Shown here: in pieces, positions 21,159 through 31,239 of the stretch
Layout of the letters: the number at the start of each line of letters is the position of its first letter
Position numbering within the stretch: position 1 is the first letter of the stretch
NCBI GenBank assembly: GCA_963719345.1
Contig: CAVRCA010000001.1
Coordinates: 1,302,001 to 1,366,000 of the forward strand
Source: CAVRCA01 sp963719345
GTDB taxonomy: Bacteria; Pseudomonadota; Alphaproteobacteria; Acetobacterales; Acetobacteraceae
Direction of reading: 5' to 3'
Length of the DNA: 64,000 bases
Position numbers and translations under genes: made by a program
Notes under the pieces: model-generated
Told to the model about the DNA's origin: nothing
Database searches by the model: none
What the model saw: the letters and a program-made list of their open reading frames with translations, nothing else

Positions 21159-22811
21159 ATGTCCCAAGTCTTGTCCTCACCCCGCCCCGCCGGCGAACAG
21201 CGGGCGCAGCACTTCGACGTCGTGGTGGTCGGCGGCGGCCTGGGCGGCCTCTATGCGCTGCACCGGCTGCGCGGCCTCGGCTTGCGCGTGCGGGTGTTCG
21301 AGGCCGGGTCCGGCGTCGGCGGCACCTGGTTCTGGAACCGCTATCCGGGCGCGCGCTGCGACGTCGAGAGCCTGGAGTATTCCTACTCTTTCTCCGAGGA
21401 GTTGCAGCAGGAGTGGCGCTGGCCGGAGCGCTACGGCACGCAACCCGAAATCCTGCGCTACATCAACCACGTGGCGGACCGCTTCGATCTGCGGCGCGAC
21501 ATCCAGCTCAACACCCGCGTGGTGTCGGCGGTGTTCGACCCGGCGGCCAAGCGCTGGACGCTTGGGACGGACGGCGGCGACGTGGTCTCCGCCCAGTTCT
21601 GCGTCATGGCGAGCGGCAATTTGTCCACCCCGCGCGTCCCGGACTTCCGCGGCTTGGAAAATTTCGAGGCAGATGGTACCATTCCGGCCTGTGGCCGCAC
21701 GAGGGCGTCGATTTCTCCGGCCTGCGCGTCGCCGTGATCGGCACCGGCTCGTCGGGCGTGCAGATGATCCCGCGCATCGCGGCCGAGGCCGATCAGCTGA
21801 CGGTGTTCCAGCGCACCGCCAATTTCAGCCTGCCGGCGCGCAACGCGGCCGCTCGATCCCGACAAGGAACGCCGGCACAAGGCGGAATACGAGGCGCGAC
21901 GCCGCGCGGCGCTGGACACACCGTTCGGCATCGCCGGGCATCCGGCGCCAACGAAATCGGCGCTGGAGAGCGACGCGAAGAGGAACGCCGGCTTGCCTAC
22001 GAGGCGAAGTGGGCGGAAGGCGGCAGCATCAGTTTTCTGTATTCCTACACCGACCTGCTGGTGAACAAGGCGTCGAACGACACCGCGTCCGAGTTCGTGC
22101 GCCAAAAGATCCGCGGCATCGTCCGCAATCCGGCCACCGCGGAAATCCTGGCGCCGAAGGATCATCCGATCGGCACGAAGCGCCTTTGCCTCGATACCGA
22201 AGTATTACGAGACCTACAACCGCAACAACGTCTCGCTGGTAGACGTCAAGGCCGATCCGATCGTCGAGATCACCGCGACCGGGCTGCGCACCCGCGACGC
22301 CGAGTACGGCCCGTTCGACGCCATCGTGTTTGCCACCGGGTTCGACGCCATGACCGGCGCCCTGCGCGAAATCGACATCCGCGTCGAGGGCGGCGGCGGT
22401 GCTGGCCGACGAATGGGAGGCGGGGCCGCGCACCTATCTCGGATTGATGGTGGCCGGGCTTCCCCAACATGTTCGTCATCACCGGCCCGGGCAGCCCGTC
22501 CGTCAAGACGCAGATGATCCTCGCCATCGAGCAGCACACCGACTGGGTCGCCGACTGCCTGGCGCACCATGCGCGCCCGCGGCTACGCGCGGATCGAAGC
22601 CGACCGTGCGGCACAGGACGATTGGGTGCGGCACGTGAACGAGGTCGCCGACAGCACGCTCTATCCGCTGGCCAATTCCTGGTATGTCGGCGCCAACATT
22701 CCGGGCAAGCCGCGTGTGTTCATGCCCTATGTGGGCGGCTTCGCCGGCTACAAGCAGAAATGCGACGCCGTGGCCGCCAACGACTATGAGGGATTCGTGC
22801 TGACGCCCTGA
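21159..22811 (+). pseudogene. Baeyer-Villiger-type flavin monooxygenase, seven frame breaks
   Basis: Restored length is about 549 residues. The N-terminus carries the FAD Rossmann motif VVVGGGLGGLYALHRL, then GGTWFWNRYPGARCDVES, the NADPH motif VIGTGSSGVQ and, after repair, the Baeyer-Villiger fingerprint FxGxxxHxxxWP (FEGRWYHSGLWP). Such enzymes turn ketones into esters or lactones. Breaks lie at about 21668 (missing G), 21853 (extra), 21979 (missing), 22202 (extra), 22390 (extra), 22456 (extra) and 22567 (extra). Net change is three bases, so the two ends are in the same frame. Each segment stays open and recognisable and no stop arises by substitution, which favours sequencing error over decay, but as read it is disrupted. 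Confidence 0.85.
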
Positions 22812-22846
22812 CGGACCCCGGCCACCGAGCGCCGAGGGCCGAGATT

Positions 22847-24086
22847 TTACGGTCGCGGATAGACCGGCTGCGTCTTGGCGTATTCCTCGGGAAAGACCGG
22901 CAACAACGCGAGCTTGCCGGTCTGCTGCTGCTTCACTTGGCCAACCGGTTGCAGGATACCGACCTGCTTGCCCTGTTCGGTGAGCTTAAACGGTCCCATG
23001 AAGGTGGTGAGGCTGCCCGATAAGCTCATGATGGCGCGGCGCAGCTCAAGCTGGTCGAGGCTGGTCGCCTCGCCAAGCGCGCGCTCCAGCACCAGCCCGG
23101 TGTTGTAGCCCGCCAGCGCGTTGACGCCGAATTCCAGATGTGCCCCAGCATAGCGCTTGGCCCACGCCTGCTCGTATTGCTCGCGCGTGGGGCCGAAATT
23201 GACCGGGAAATCGACAAACGCCGCGGTCACGTAGGTCGTCGTATCCTTCATGCCTGCCGCGCCCACGTCGCGCGCGAGCAGCTCGAACTCGTCGCCGGCA
23301 TAGATCGTGAACACCATCTTGAACTGAGTCCCGGCGTCCTCGAGATTACGCAGGAAGGCGATGTCGTTCGGCGGATAGCCAAGCTCGATCACGCAATCGG
23401 GGTCGCCGGCCGCGATATTGTTCAGCAGCACCGTGTAGTTGGAGGTGCTGGTCGGCGTGCCCTGGTCGTAGACCAGCTGCAGCGCCGGATTGGCCTTGAT
23501 CATCTGCCGCATCGTCGTCGCCATCGCGCCGGTGAAGTCGTTCGTGGAGTAAAGCAAGGACACGCGCTTGATGCCGAGCTTGACGCCGACATCGTCGAGA
23601 AAGTGGCCGAACGTTCCTGCCCAGGAATCGGACGAGGGCGCGGAGGTGAGCACGATGTAGGGATTGTCAGGGGTGAAGAAGCCCTGCGCCGTGCCGGTCT
23701 GGTCGATCAGCAACTGCTTGTGCTCGCGTGCGATCGGCAGGCCCACGGAGGTCAGCACCGAGCCTGAATCGGCGACCAGGATGTCGACCTTGTCCTGCGT
23801 GATGAGCTGGTTGTAGAGGGTCGCCGCCGTCGCAGTGGAACTCTGGTCGTCGTAGTCGATCAGCTTGACCGGTATCTTCCGGTCGAACGCTTTGACGTAG
23901 ACGCCGCCGTCGGCGTTCTTCGTCTCCACCCAGAGCTGCAAGGCGCGGTGCGCCGTCAGCGAGATGCTGGAATAGGCGCCGGACGCCGCATAGAGCGAGC
24001 CGATCTTGATCGCCTCGGGTGGTTCCGCCGCGTGTGCGGACAAAGCTCGTCCACGCGAGGAGGATAGCTGCCAGGAAAGATTTCAT
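22847..24086 (-). CDS. ABC transporter periplasmic substrate-binding protein (Leu/Ile/Val type; frameshift in signal peptide)
   Basis: Restored length about 412 residues. The signal peptide MKSFLAAILLAWTS begins at ATG 24086, which overlaps the stop of the enoyl-CoA hydratase upstream (ATGA). One extra base in the AAA run at 24042-24044 (TTT in the coding strand) separates it from LSAHAAEPPEAIKIG and the mature domain. The rest is a standard Peripla_BP_6 fold (LYAASGAYSS; YDDQSSTATAATLYNQL). Tight coupling to a CoA-pathway gene suggests it captures the acid whose CoA ester is degraded by its neighbours (inference). No permease or ATPase genes are visible. Confidence 0.85.
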
Positions 24087-24886
24087 TGGCCGGAAAAGCT
24101 CGGCTTGCGCTTCTCCAGGAACGCGGTGGTCGCCTCGCGGTGGTCGGCGGTGGCATGGGCCAGCGCCTGCATCGCCGCTGCCATTTCGAGCAATGTGTCC
24201 ATCCGGGTCATGGCGGCCTTCGAGCAGCAGCCGCTTGGTCATCCGGACCGCGTGCGGCGGGTTGGCGGCGATGCGCCCGGCGAGCGCGCGAGCAGTCGCC
24301 ATCAGTTCGCCATCCGGCACCACGCGGGAGACCAGGCCGCACGACAAAGCTTCGGCGGCATCCAGCATGTCGCCGGTGAACGCCATCTCGCAGGCCTTGG
24401 AAAACCCGACCGCGCGCGGCAGCAGCCAGGCGCCGCCGTCGCCGGCGATCAGGCCGACTTTCACGAAACTCTCCGCAAAACGCGCGCTCTCGCCGGCGAT
24501 GCGGATGTCGCACATGCAGGCGAGATCGAGCCCGGCACCGATCGCCGCCCCGTTCACCGCGGCGATGATCGGCACGTCCAGCCGCTCGAAGGCGAGCGGG
24601 ATGCGCTGGATGCCGTGCTTGTAGTAGCGCGGCGTATGCACCGGTTGGCGCGCCCGTGCTTCCGCCTCGGCCGCCATCGCCCGCAGGTCGCCGCCTGAGG
24701 AAAACGCCGGCACCGGCGCCGGTCAGGATCGCGACGCGCACCTCGGTGTCCGCGATTGAGCCGGTCGAGTGCGTCGACGATCGCATCCACCATCCCGCGC
24801 TCGGAGATCGGGTTGCGCCGTTCGGGCTGATTGAGCGTGAGGGTGACGATCGCGCCATCCTGCTCGTAGCGTACCAGCTCGGACAT
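24083..24886 (-). pseudogene. Enoyl-CoA hydratase/isomerase family protein, three frame breaks
   Basis: Restored length about 266 residues of crotonase fold. It starts MSELVRYEQDGAIVTLTLNQ at 24886. Extra bases at about 24766 (after DALDRLN), 24725 (before FSSGGDLRAM) and 24224 (after LLLEGR) move it through all three frames. Between them, AVNGAAIGAGLDLACMCDIRIAG and VGLIAGDGGAWLLPRAVG are intact, and the end is EKRKPSFSGQ. It is the second hydratase of the block and is followed by the binding-protein gene with a 4-base overlap. The enzyme is most similar in layout to ECH proteins that act on branched or alicyclic acyl-CoAs, but specificity cannot be assigned. Confidence 0.82.
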
Positions 24887-24903
24887 CTTCTTCCTCTCCG
24901 TGT

Positions 24904-26057
24904 TCAGCGCAGGCCGAGGCCGCGGGCGACCATGCCGCGCAGGATTTCCCGCGTGCCGCCGCGCAACGAGAAGGAGGGCGCGTGCAGCATCGTGTGGGCG
25001 AGCACCGCCGAGAACGCCTGGGTCGAATCCGCCGTGGGCTCGGTGTCGACCAGCAGGCGGGCGATTTCGGGGATTTCCTGCTCGACCAGCGCGCCGAGGT
25101 CCTTCACCATCGCCGCCTGCAACGCGGGGTTCTCGCCCGCCTGCAGCATCCCGGCGACCGAGCGCGACAGGCGACGCAAGGTCATGATGTGCGCCGAAAG
25201 CCGGCCGACCGCGACGGCGGCGCGCTCCGACGGCTCCGGCCCCAGCGCGCGCACCAGCTCGACGAGAAGGGTAAAGCTGGAGAGGAAGCGCTCCGGCCCG
25301 CTGCGCTCAAGCGCGAGCTCGCTGGTGACCTGGTTCCAGCCGTCGCCCTCGCCGCCGAGCAACGCGGTTTCCGGCAGAAAACAATCCTGGAACACGACCT
25401 CGTTGAAATGGTGCTCGCCGGTGAGCGCGTAGATCGGGCTGATCTTCAGGCCCGGCGTGTGCTTGAGATCGACCAGGAACTGGCTGAACCCGCCATGCCG
25501 GTTGGCGCTGTCCGGCGCGCCGGTGCGGCAGAACAGGATCATGTAGTCGGAGAGGTGCGCGAAGGAGGTCCAAACCTTGGTGCCGTTCACCAGGTAGCCA
25601 CCCTGCACCTTGCTGGCTCGCGTGCGCACCGAGGCGAGGTCGGAGCCGGTGTCGGGCTCGCTCATGCCGATGCAGAAATAGGCCTCGCCGCGCGCGATGC
25701 GGGGCAGAATGTTCTCCTTCTGCTCCTCGGTGCCGACCCGCATGATCAAAGGGCCGCTCTGCCGGTCGGCGATCCAGTGCGCGCTGACCGGCGCGCCGGC
25801 GGCGAGGGTCTCCTCCAGCACGACGTAGCGTTCGAGCGCGCTGCGCTCGTGGCCGCCGTACTGCTTGGGCCAGGTCATCGCGATCCAGCCGCGCTCGCCC
25901 ATCTTGCGGCTGAACGCCGGGTCGTAGCCGTTCCAGCTTTCGGCCCGCTCGCGGGGCGAGCGCGTGGCGAGCTCGGTGCGCAAAAAATCGCGCAGTTCGG
26001 CGCGGACCTCCTCCGCCTGCGGCGACGTGGGCGGCGGGGAAAACTGTAGATCGACAC
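24904..26057 (-). CDS. Acyl-CoA dehydrogenase family protein (frameshift near the 5' end)
   Basis: Restored length about 384 residues. FAD/substrate motifs CIGMSEPDTGSDLASVRT and KVWTSFAHLSDYMILFCRT are typical, and the end is SLRGGTREILRGMVARGLG. It should oxidise an acyl-CoA to the 2-enoyl-CoA using an electron-transfer flavoprotein. I place the start at GTG 26057 because GGGGAGG lies at 26065-26071, about 7 bases upstream. One missing base in the A run at 26040-26043 would then join MSIYSF to SPPPTSPQAEEVRAELRDFL. Without that repair the first in-frame start is TTG 25983, which removes the conserved N-terminal helix. It ends 17 bases before the hydratase, so they form one operon. Confidence 0.85.
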
Positions 26058-26207
26058 GACGTTGCCTCCCCTCGAGGCCGCGACCGCCTCGCGCGGGCAG
26101 AATACCAGCGAGCCGGGCCGCGGCAACCCGCGGGTGGACAGCGCGCCTGGGCTGTCGGATCGTCGGTTCGACCGCCTCCGACCGGCTGGCACGAAGGAAG
26201 AAACACG

Positions 26208-27855
26208 ATGAGCGGAACCCTGCGCGGTGCGGACATCGTCGCGCGCACCCTGGAGCGGGCCGGCTGCGGCACCGTGTTCACCCTGTCGGGCAACCACATC
26301 ATGTCGCTGTTCGACGCCGCGATCGAAACCCGGCTCGATCTCGTGCATGTGCGCCACGAGGCGGCGGCGGTCCACATGGCCGACGCGTTCGGCCGGCTGA
26401 CCGGCAAGCCGGGGATCGCGATGGTGACGGGCGGCCCGGGCCACGCCAACGCAGCGGCCGCCCTGGTCACCGCGCTCGGGCAGGAGGCGCCGATGGTGCT
26501 GCTGTCCGGCCACGCCGCGACCTGGGAGCTGGGACGCGGCGGCTTTCAGGAGCTCCGCCAGGCCGATATGGCGGCCCCAGCCGCGAAAGCCTCCTGGACG
26601 GCGGGCAGTGCGGAGGCCCTGGGGGCAGAGGTCGCGCGGGCGCTGCGCATCGCGCGCACCGGCCGGCCGGGACCGGTCCATCTCAGCCTGCCCTCCGACC
26701 TGCTCGACCAGCCCGTCGACGAAGCGGCGATCGTGTGGCCCGACGCCGCCGCCTTCACCGCCCCCGCGACCGAACTGAGCGAGCCCGCCGCCGACGCCGT
26801 GCTCCGCCTCATCGCCGGCGCAAAGCGGCCGCTGCTGATCGCCGGGCCGCAGCTTGCGAACCGCAGCGGGCGCGATCTGCTCGCCCGCATCGAAACGGCG
26901 ACCCGGGTGCCGCACCTGCATCATGGAGAGCCCGCGCGGCCTGAAGGACGCGACGCTCGGCGCCTTCAGCGCGGTGGCGCGCGAGGCCGATCTCGTCGTC
27001 CTCCTCGGCAAGGCGCTGGATTTCACGCTGCAGTTCGGCGCCGCTCCGGCGTTCGACCCGGCCTGCCGCTGGATCATGATCGACCCGGAAGCGCTCATTC
27101 TCGAACGCGCGGCGCGCGAGCGCGGCGACCGGCTCGCGTTCGGCACGCTGGCCGACACACGGGTAGCGGCCGAGCAGCTCATCCGGCTGGCGGGCAGGTA
27201 TGATTTCACCGGGGACGAGTGGCTGCGGGCGGCACGTGCGCTCCATGGACCACCGGCCGCGCGGACTGGGCGACACTCGGCTCGTCCACGCCCGGAAAAC
27301 TGCATCCGATCGAGGTGGTCCGCGCGCTGCAAGCCGTTCGTGGAACGCGACCCCGACACGGTGCTGATCTGCGACGGCGGCGAGTTCGCGCAATGGGGAC
27401 AGAGCGTGCTGCGCGCGCCGCGGCGGCTGGTGAACGGCGTCGGCGGCTCGATCGGTGCCTCGCTGCCGTTCGCCCTCGCCGCGCGCGTGATCGACTCCGC
27501 TTCCCCGGTGTTCGCAGTGCTCGGCGACGGCACGTTCGGCTTCCACATGGCGGAGTTCGAGACGGCCGCGCGTCGCAAGCTGCCGTTCGTCGCGGTGGTC
27601 GGCACCGACGCGCGGTGGAACGCCGAGCACAACCTTCAGCTCCGCGATTATGGCCCCAACCGGGCGCACGGCTGCGAACTGCTCCCCGCGCGCTACGACC
27701 TCGTGGCGGCGGCGCTCGGCGGCCACGGCGAGCTGGTGGAGCGTGCGGCCGACCTGCCGGGCGCCATCGAGCGCGCGCTCGCCAGCGGCAAGCCGGCGTG
27801 CATCAACGTCATGATCGAGAGTATTCCGGCGCCGACCGTGCAGCCGCCGGGCTGA
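26208..27855 (+). pseudogene. Thiamine-diphosphate-dependent enzyme (acetolactate synthase/benzoylformate decarboxylase-like), three frame breaks
   Basis: Restored length about 548 residues with the three-domain ThDP layout: the Pyr domain with catalytic Glu in VHVRHEAAAVHMADAFGR, a central domain, and the PP domain with VFAVLGDGTFGFHMAEFET and the following Asn (RWNAEHN). It is not the biosynthetic ilvB, which is present elsewhere. Related enzymes decarboxylate or ligate 2-oxoacids or 2-hydroxyacyl-CoAs. Breaks: an extra base near 26919 (before IMESPRGLKD), one missing near 27258 (before ADWATLGSSTPGKLHP) and one extra near 27342 (before VERDPDTVLICDGG). It is divergent from the acyl-CoA dehydrogenase. 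Confidence 0.8.
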
Positions 27856-27872
27856 CGCCGGCGGTAAGGCGA

Positions 27873-29123
27873 TCACCTCCCCGTGGCGTGTACCGTCGTC
27901 CGCAGCGGGCGGCGTTCGGCCTCGGTGATGTAGTCGCGGGTAAGCGGGGCACTGGTGGTCTGGTGGCCGAGCTGGATCTGATGCACGACCTGCCCCGCGC
28001 GCCGGAACACGATCTCCGATGCCGCCAGATAGAACTCGAACATGCGGCAGAAGCGCTCGTCGTACAAGGAAGCGATGGCGTCGCGATTGGCCGCGAACCT
28101 ACGGCGCCAGTGGCGCAGCGTCTCGGCGTAGTGCAGGCGCAGCACCTCGATGTCGGTGGGCATGAGGCGAGATTTCTCGATCGCCGCCGTCACCTCGCTG
28201 AGCGCCGGACAGTAGCCGCCCGGAAAAATGTATTTCTTGATCCAGGCGTTGGTGCCGCCGGGGCCGTCGGTGCGGCCGATATAGTGCAGCAACGCGACCC
28301 CATCGGGCCGCAGGCAGCGCCGCATGGTTTCGAAGAACTGCCCGAAATGGACGACCCCGACATGCTCGAACATGCCGACCGACACGACGCGGTCGAACGG
28401 CCGGTCCATCGCCCGGTAGTCGAGCAACTCGAAGTTCACCCGGTCGGCGAGGCCCTCCGCGGCGGCGCGCGCCCGCGCCTCGCCGAGCTGCTCGGCCGAC
28501 AGCGTGATCCCGGTCACGCGCGCCCCGTAATCCCGGGCCAAGGTCAGCGCCAGGCCGCCCCAGCCGCAGCCGATGTCGAGCACCGTCAGGTCGGGGCGAT
28601 CGAGATACAGCTTGGCCGCAATGTGCCGCTTTTTGGCGGCTTGCGCCTCTTCCAGGGTCTCGTCGCCACGCGGGAAATAGGCGCAGGAATACTGCCGGTC
28701 ACGATCGAGAAAGAGGCTGTAGAGCCGGCCGTTGAGGTCGTAATGATGCGCGACGTTGCGCTGCGCGCGTCCGGCCGGGTTGAACTGGTCGATCCGGCGC
28801 CCGGCAGCGCCGAGGAGATTACGCATGTAAGCGAATGGATGACCCCTTGTGTTGGCCTCGAGATTGGTCACGAACACGTCCAGCATGTCGTAGACGCTGC
28901 ACCCGACCGGCTCGAGATCGCCGTCCATGTAGGTTTCTCCCGCGCCCAGGGACGGATTGAGCACGAGCAGGCGGATGGCGCGGCGAGTTCGGATGGCGAT
29001 TGCGGCATCGGGGCCGCTACCCGCAGACCCGGCGTAGACGGTCCGCCCTCCGTCCGGCCACTCGACCGTAAGCCGTCCATTCGCAATGAAACGCCTGAGA
29101 ATCGCGTCCAGCGCCGCCTGCAT
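27873..29123 (-). CDS. cfa: Cyclopropane-fatty-acyl-phospholipid synthase
   Basis: 416 residues. Methylates the double bond of unsaturated phospholipid acyl chains with S-adenosylmethionine. The SAM motif LDIGCGWGGLALTLARDYGA lies near residue 187, preceded by NVAHHYDLNGRLYSLFLD, the typical substrate-binding segment. GGYCPALSEV and FCRMFEFYLAASE also match the family. Length is normal. It converges with the ThDP-enzyme gene, 17 bases apart. The 229-base upstream interval to rplI holds no clear element. Confidence 0.94.
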   Translation of the reverse strand: MQAALDAILRRFIANGRLTVEWPDGGRTVYAGSAGSGPDAAIAIRTRRAIRLLVLNPSLGAGETYMDGDLEPVGCSVYDMLDVFVTNLEANTRGHPFAYMRNLLGAAGRRIDQFNPAGRAQRNVAHHYDLNGRLYSLFLDRDRQYSCAYFPRGDETLEEAQAAKKRHIAAKLYLDRPDLTVLDIGCGWGGLALTLARDYGARVTGITLSAEQLGEARARAAAEGLADRVNFELLDYRAMDRPFDRVVSVGMFEHVGVVHFGQFFETMRRCLRPDGVALLHYIGRTDGPGGTNAWIKKYIFPGGYCPALSEVTAAIEKSRLMPTDIEVLRLHYAETLRHWRRRFAANRDAIASLYDERFCRMFEFYLAASEIVFRRAGQVVHQIQLGHQTTSAPLTRDYITEAERRPLRTTVHATGR

Positions 29124-29352
29124 CGCTCTGTCTCCGCAGTGCCACGGATTGCCAAGCGAATGTAGGCAACATCAACGAAACGTTAAAGTCCCCGCCGATC
29201 CTGCTTGCTGGGCGGACCGGTACCTGGTGCGGATCACGAGACGGCGAAACGACCCCGGACGGGCACCCGGGATCGCTCGACGGGCGGCAGCAACAGCAGG
29301 CGGGCGGCGCGCCGGACCGGCTGCGCCCGCGGCATTCCGTCCTCCCGACGGA

Positions 29353-29928
29353 TCAGAGTCCCGGCCGCTCCGACTGCGCGCCGGTCTCGAACAGGTCGTC
29401 CGGCAAGGTGGGTTGATCGTCGTCCGGTTGCTCCGCGCCGATCGTCTCGCCGCGTGCCTGACGCTCGGCCTCCTCCTGGCTTCGCGCGACGTTCACCGTC
29501 ACGGGGATTGAAACCTCGGGATGCAGGACCACGCGAACCTTGCTCAACCCGAGCGTCTTGATCGGATGCTCAAGGACAACCTGCGAGCGGTTCACCGTCA
29601 GGCCGCCCGCGGTCGCGCCTTCCGCGATGTCCCGGGCCGACACCGAGCCATAGAGGCTGCCCGACTCGCCCGCTTGGCGGATGATCATCACCGACAATCC
29701 GCCGACCCGCTCGGCGATCCGCTCCGCTTCCTCGCGACGACGGATGTTCTGCGCCTCGAGCTGGGCACGCTGCTCCTGGAAGCGCGCCCGGTTATCCTTG
29801 GTCGCGCGCAGCGCCTTCTTCTGCGGCAACAGATAGTTGCGCGCGAAACCGGGCTTCACCTTCACCACTTCGCCCATCTGCCCGAGCTTGTCGACGCGCT
29901 GGAGCAGGATCAGTTCGACGGCCGCCAT
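29353..29928 (-). CDS. rplI: 50S ribosomal protein L9
   Basis: 191 residues. The N-domain signature DKLGQMGEVVKVKPGFARNY is present, then the long connecting helix and the C-domain. The acidic, Gln-rich C-terminal tail (about 40 residues past VTVNVARSQEEAE) is longer than in E. coli (149 residues) but of a kind seen in alphaproteobacteria. It starts 10 bases after rpsR and closes the rpsF-rpsR-rplI operon. Confidence 0.97.
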   Translation of the reverse strand: MAAVELILLQRVDKLGQMGEVVKVKPGFARNYLLPQKKALRATKDNRARFQEQRAQLEAQNIRRREEAERIAERVGGLSVMIIRQAGESGSLYGSVSARDIAEGATAGGLTVNRSQVVLEHPIKTLGLSKVRVVLHPEVSIPVTVNVARSQEEAERQARGETIGAEQPDDDQPTLPDDLFETGAQSERPGL

Positions 29929-29938
29929 GCCCGCCTCC

Positions 29939-30214
29939 TCAGCTCACGATGTAGGGCAGCAGGGCGAGGAACCGGGCGCGCTTGATCGCGACCGCCAGCT
30001 CGCGCTGCTTCTTGGCGGAAACCGCCGTGATCCGGGACGGCACGATCTTGCCGCGCTCGCTGAGGAAGCGCGACAGCAGCCGGACGTCCTTGTAGTCGAT
30101 CTTCGGCGCGTTCGGGCCGGAGAACGGGCAGGATTTGCGCCGTCGGTAGAACGGCCGCCGGGCGCCGACCGCGGCGCGGCGGGCGGCTGGATTGACCTCG
30201 ATCGTGTCGGACAT
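29939..30214 (-). CDS. rpsR: 30S ribosomal protein S18
   Basis: 91 residues with the conserved FYRRRKSCPFSG and IDYKDVRLLSRFLSERGKI segments and KKQRELAVAIKRARFLALLP at the C-terminus. It pairs with S6 on the 30S platform. The N-terminal 20 residues (EVNPAARRAAVG) are slightly extended. It is separated from rpsF by 6 bases and from rplI by 10. Confidence 0.97.
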   Translation of the reverse strand: MSDTIEVNPAARRAAVGARRPFYRRRKSCPFSGPNAPKIDYKDVRLLSRFLSERGKIVPSRITAVSAKKQRELAVAIKRARFLALLPYIVS

Positions 30215-30220
30215 CGCGGC

Positions 30221-30697
30221 CTACTCCTCCGGATTCTGGCGAAAATCTTCGCGCGGCGCGAACTCGTCGGTGCCGCGGGCGCGGAACTCCTCGCGCTCGT
30301 CGTAGCCGCGCCGCCGCCCGCTCTCGAACCGCCCGGCCGGCTTGGGCCCACGGAAACCACGCTCGCGCTCGTCGGACTTGCGCGACAGGATGGCCGAGGG
30401 CGCCTCCTCGATCGCATCGACCCGGATCGACATGAACCGCAGGATGTCCTCGTTGAGCCGAAGCTGGCGCTCCATCTCGGTCAGCGACGCCGGCTTGGCG
30501 TCAAGGCCGAGCAGCATGTAGTGGCCCTTGCGGTTCTTCTTGATCCGGTACGACAGGCTGCGCAGGCCCCAATACTCGCGCTTCTGAACCGCACCGCCGT
30601 CGCCTTCCAGCTGGGTGGCGATCTGGTCGGCGACAGCCTCGACCTGTTGCTGCGTCACATCGTTGCGTGCGATCAGCACGCATTCGTATAGCGGCAT
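30221..30697 (-). CDS. rpsF: 30S ribosomal protein S6
   Basis: 158 residues, starting MPLYECVLIARNDVT at ATG 30697. The frame is open further upstream but that extra sequence is not S6-like. The RNA-binding fold is followed by a basic/acidic tail (RKSDERERGFRGP) typical of alphaproteobacterial S6. It heads the rpsF-rpsR-rplI operon. The 238-base gap to xseB on the other strand must hold both promoters, and no binding site for S6/S18 autoregulation could be identified by eye. Confidence 0.96.
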   Translation of the reverse strand: MPLYECVLIARNDVTQQQVEAVADQIATQLEGDGGAVQKREYWGLRSLSYRIKKNRKGHYMLLGLDAKPASLTEMERQLRLNEDILRFMSIRVDAIEEAPSAILSRKSDERERGFRGPKPAGRFESGRRRGYDEREEFRARGTDEFAPREDFRQNPEE

Positions 30698-30935
30698 TCT
30701 GTTCTCCCTCTGGCTTGTTTCCGCCCGCGGCCTGGATCGGGCCCGTTCCGACAGGGAACGTGGGCACAGCCGGGGACGATGCCGTCGCCCCGGCAGGGAA
30801 GCGGCGGCGTAGAGCACGGAACGCGACCGGGCGCAACCGTCGCGGCGTACTGTGGCGGCCAGCATGAACGCAGGGCTTGGCGGGCCGCGTCCGACCCGTT
30901 AGGACCATCGCCGAGACGAGACTGAGGAGTTCGCA

Positions 30936-31214
30936 TTGTCCGACGTCAAGCGGCCGGCCAGCCCACGGCCGGAAGGTGGGGCGGGTCTGCCTCTGGTGGA
31001 GACCATGTCCTTCGAGGACGCACTGGCCGAGCTCGAGCAGATCGTGCGTGGCCTTGAAGGCGGCCAGCAGAAACTTGAGGATGCGATCTCCGCCTACGAG
31101 CGCGGAGCCACGCTGCGACGACATTGCGAGGCCAAGCTTGCCGAGGCCGAGGCCCGCGTCGCCGCAATCGTCGAGCGGGCGGACGGCTCGCTCGCGCTCC
31201 GCCCGGCCAGTTGA
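30936..31214 (+). CDS. xseB: Exodeoxyribonuclease VII small subunit
   Basis: 92 residues. The core MSFEDALAELEQIVRGLEGG, then KLEDAISAYERGATLRRHCE is diagnostic. The subunit forms the helical bundle that stabilises XseA. The start is TTG 30936 with GAGGAG about 8 bases upstream. An ATG at residue 24 (MSFEDAL) could also serve and would give the usual short form. dxs follows after 25 bases, as in many alphaproteobacteria, but without ispA in between. Confidence 0.92.
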   Translation: MSDVKRPASPRPEGGAGLPLVETMSFEDALAELEQIVRGLEGGQQKLEDAISAYERGATLRRHCEAKLAEAEARVAAIVERADGSLALRPAS

Positions 31215-31239
31215 TGCTTCTGCCAAAGAGAGCGATCCC

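Noticed and set aside
25875..27632. Minus-strand frame across the acyl-CoA dehydrogenase start and the ThDP gene
   Set aside because: No recognisable protein, and the plus-strand ThDP motifs and the dehydrogenase itself explain the region.
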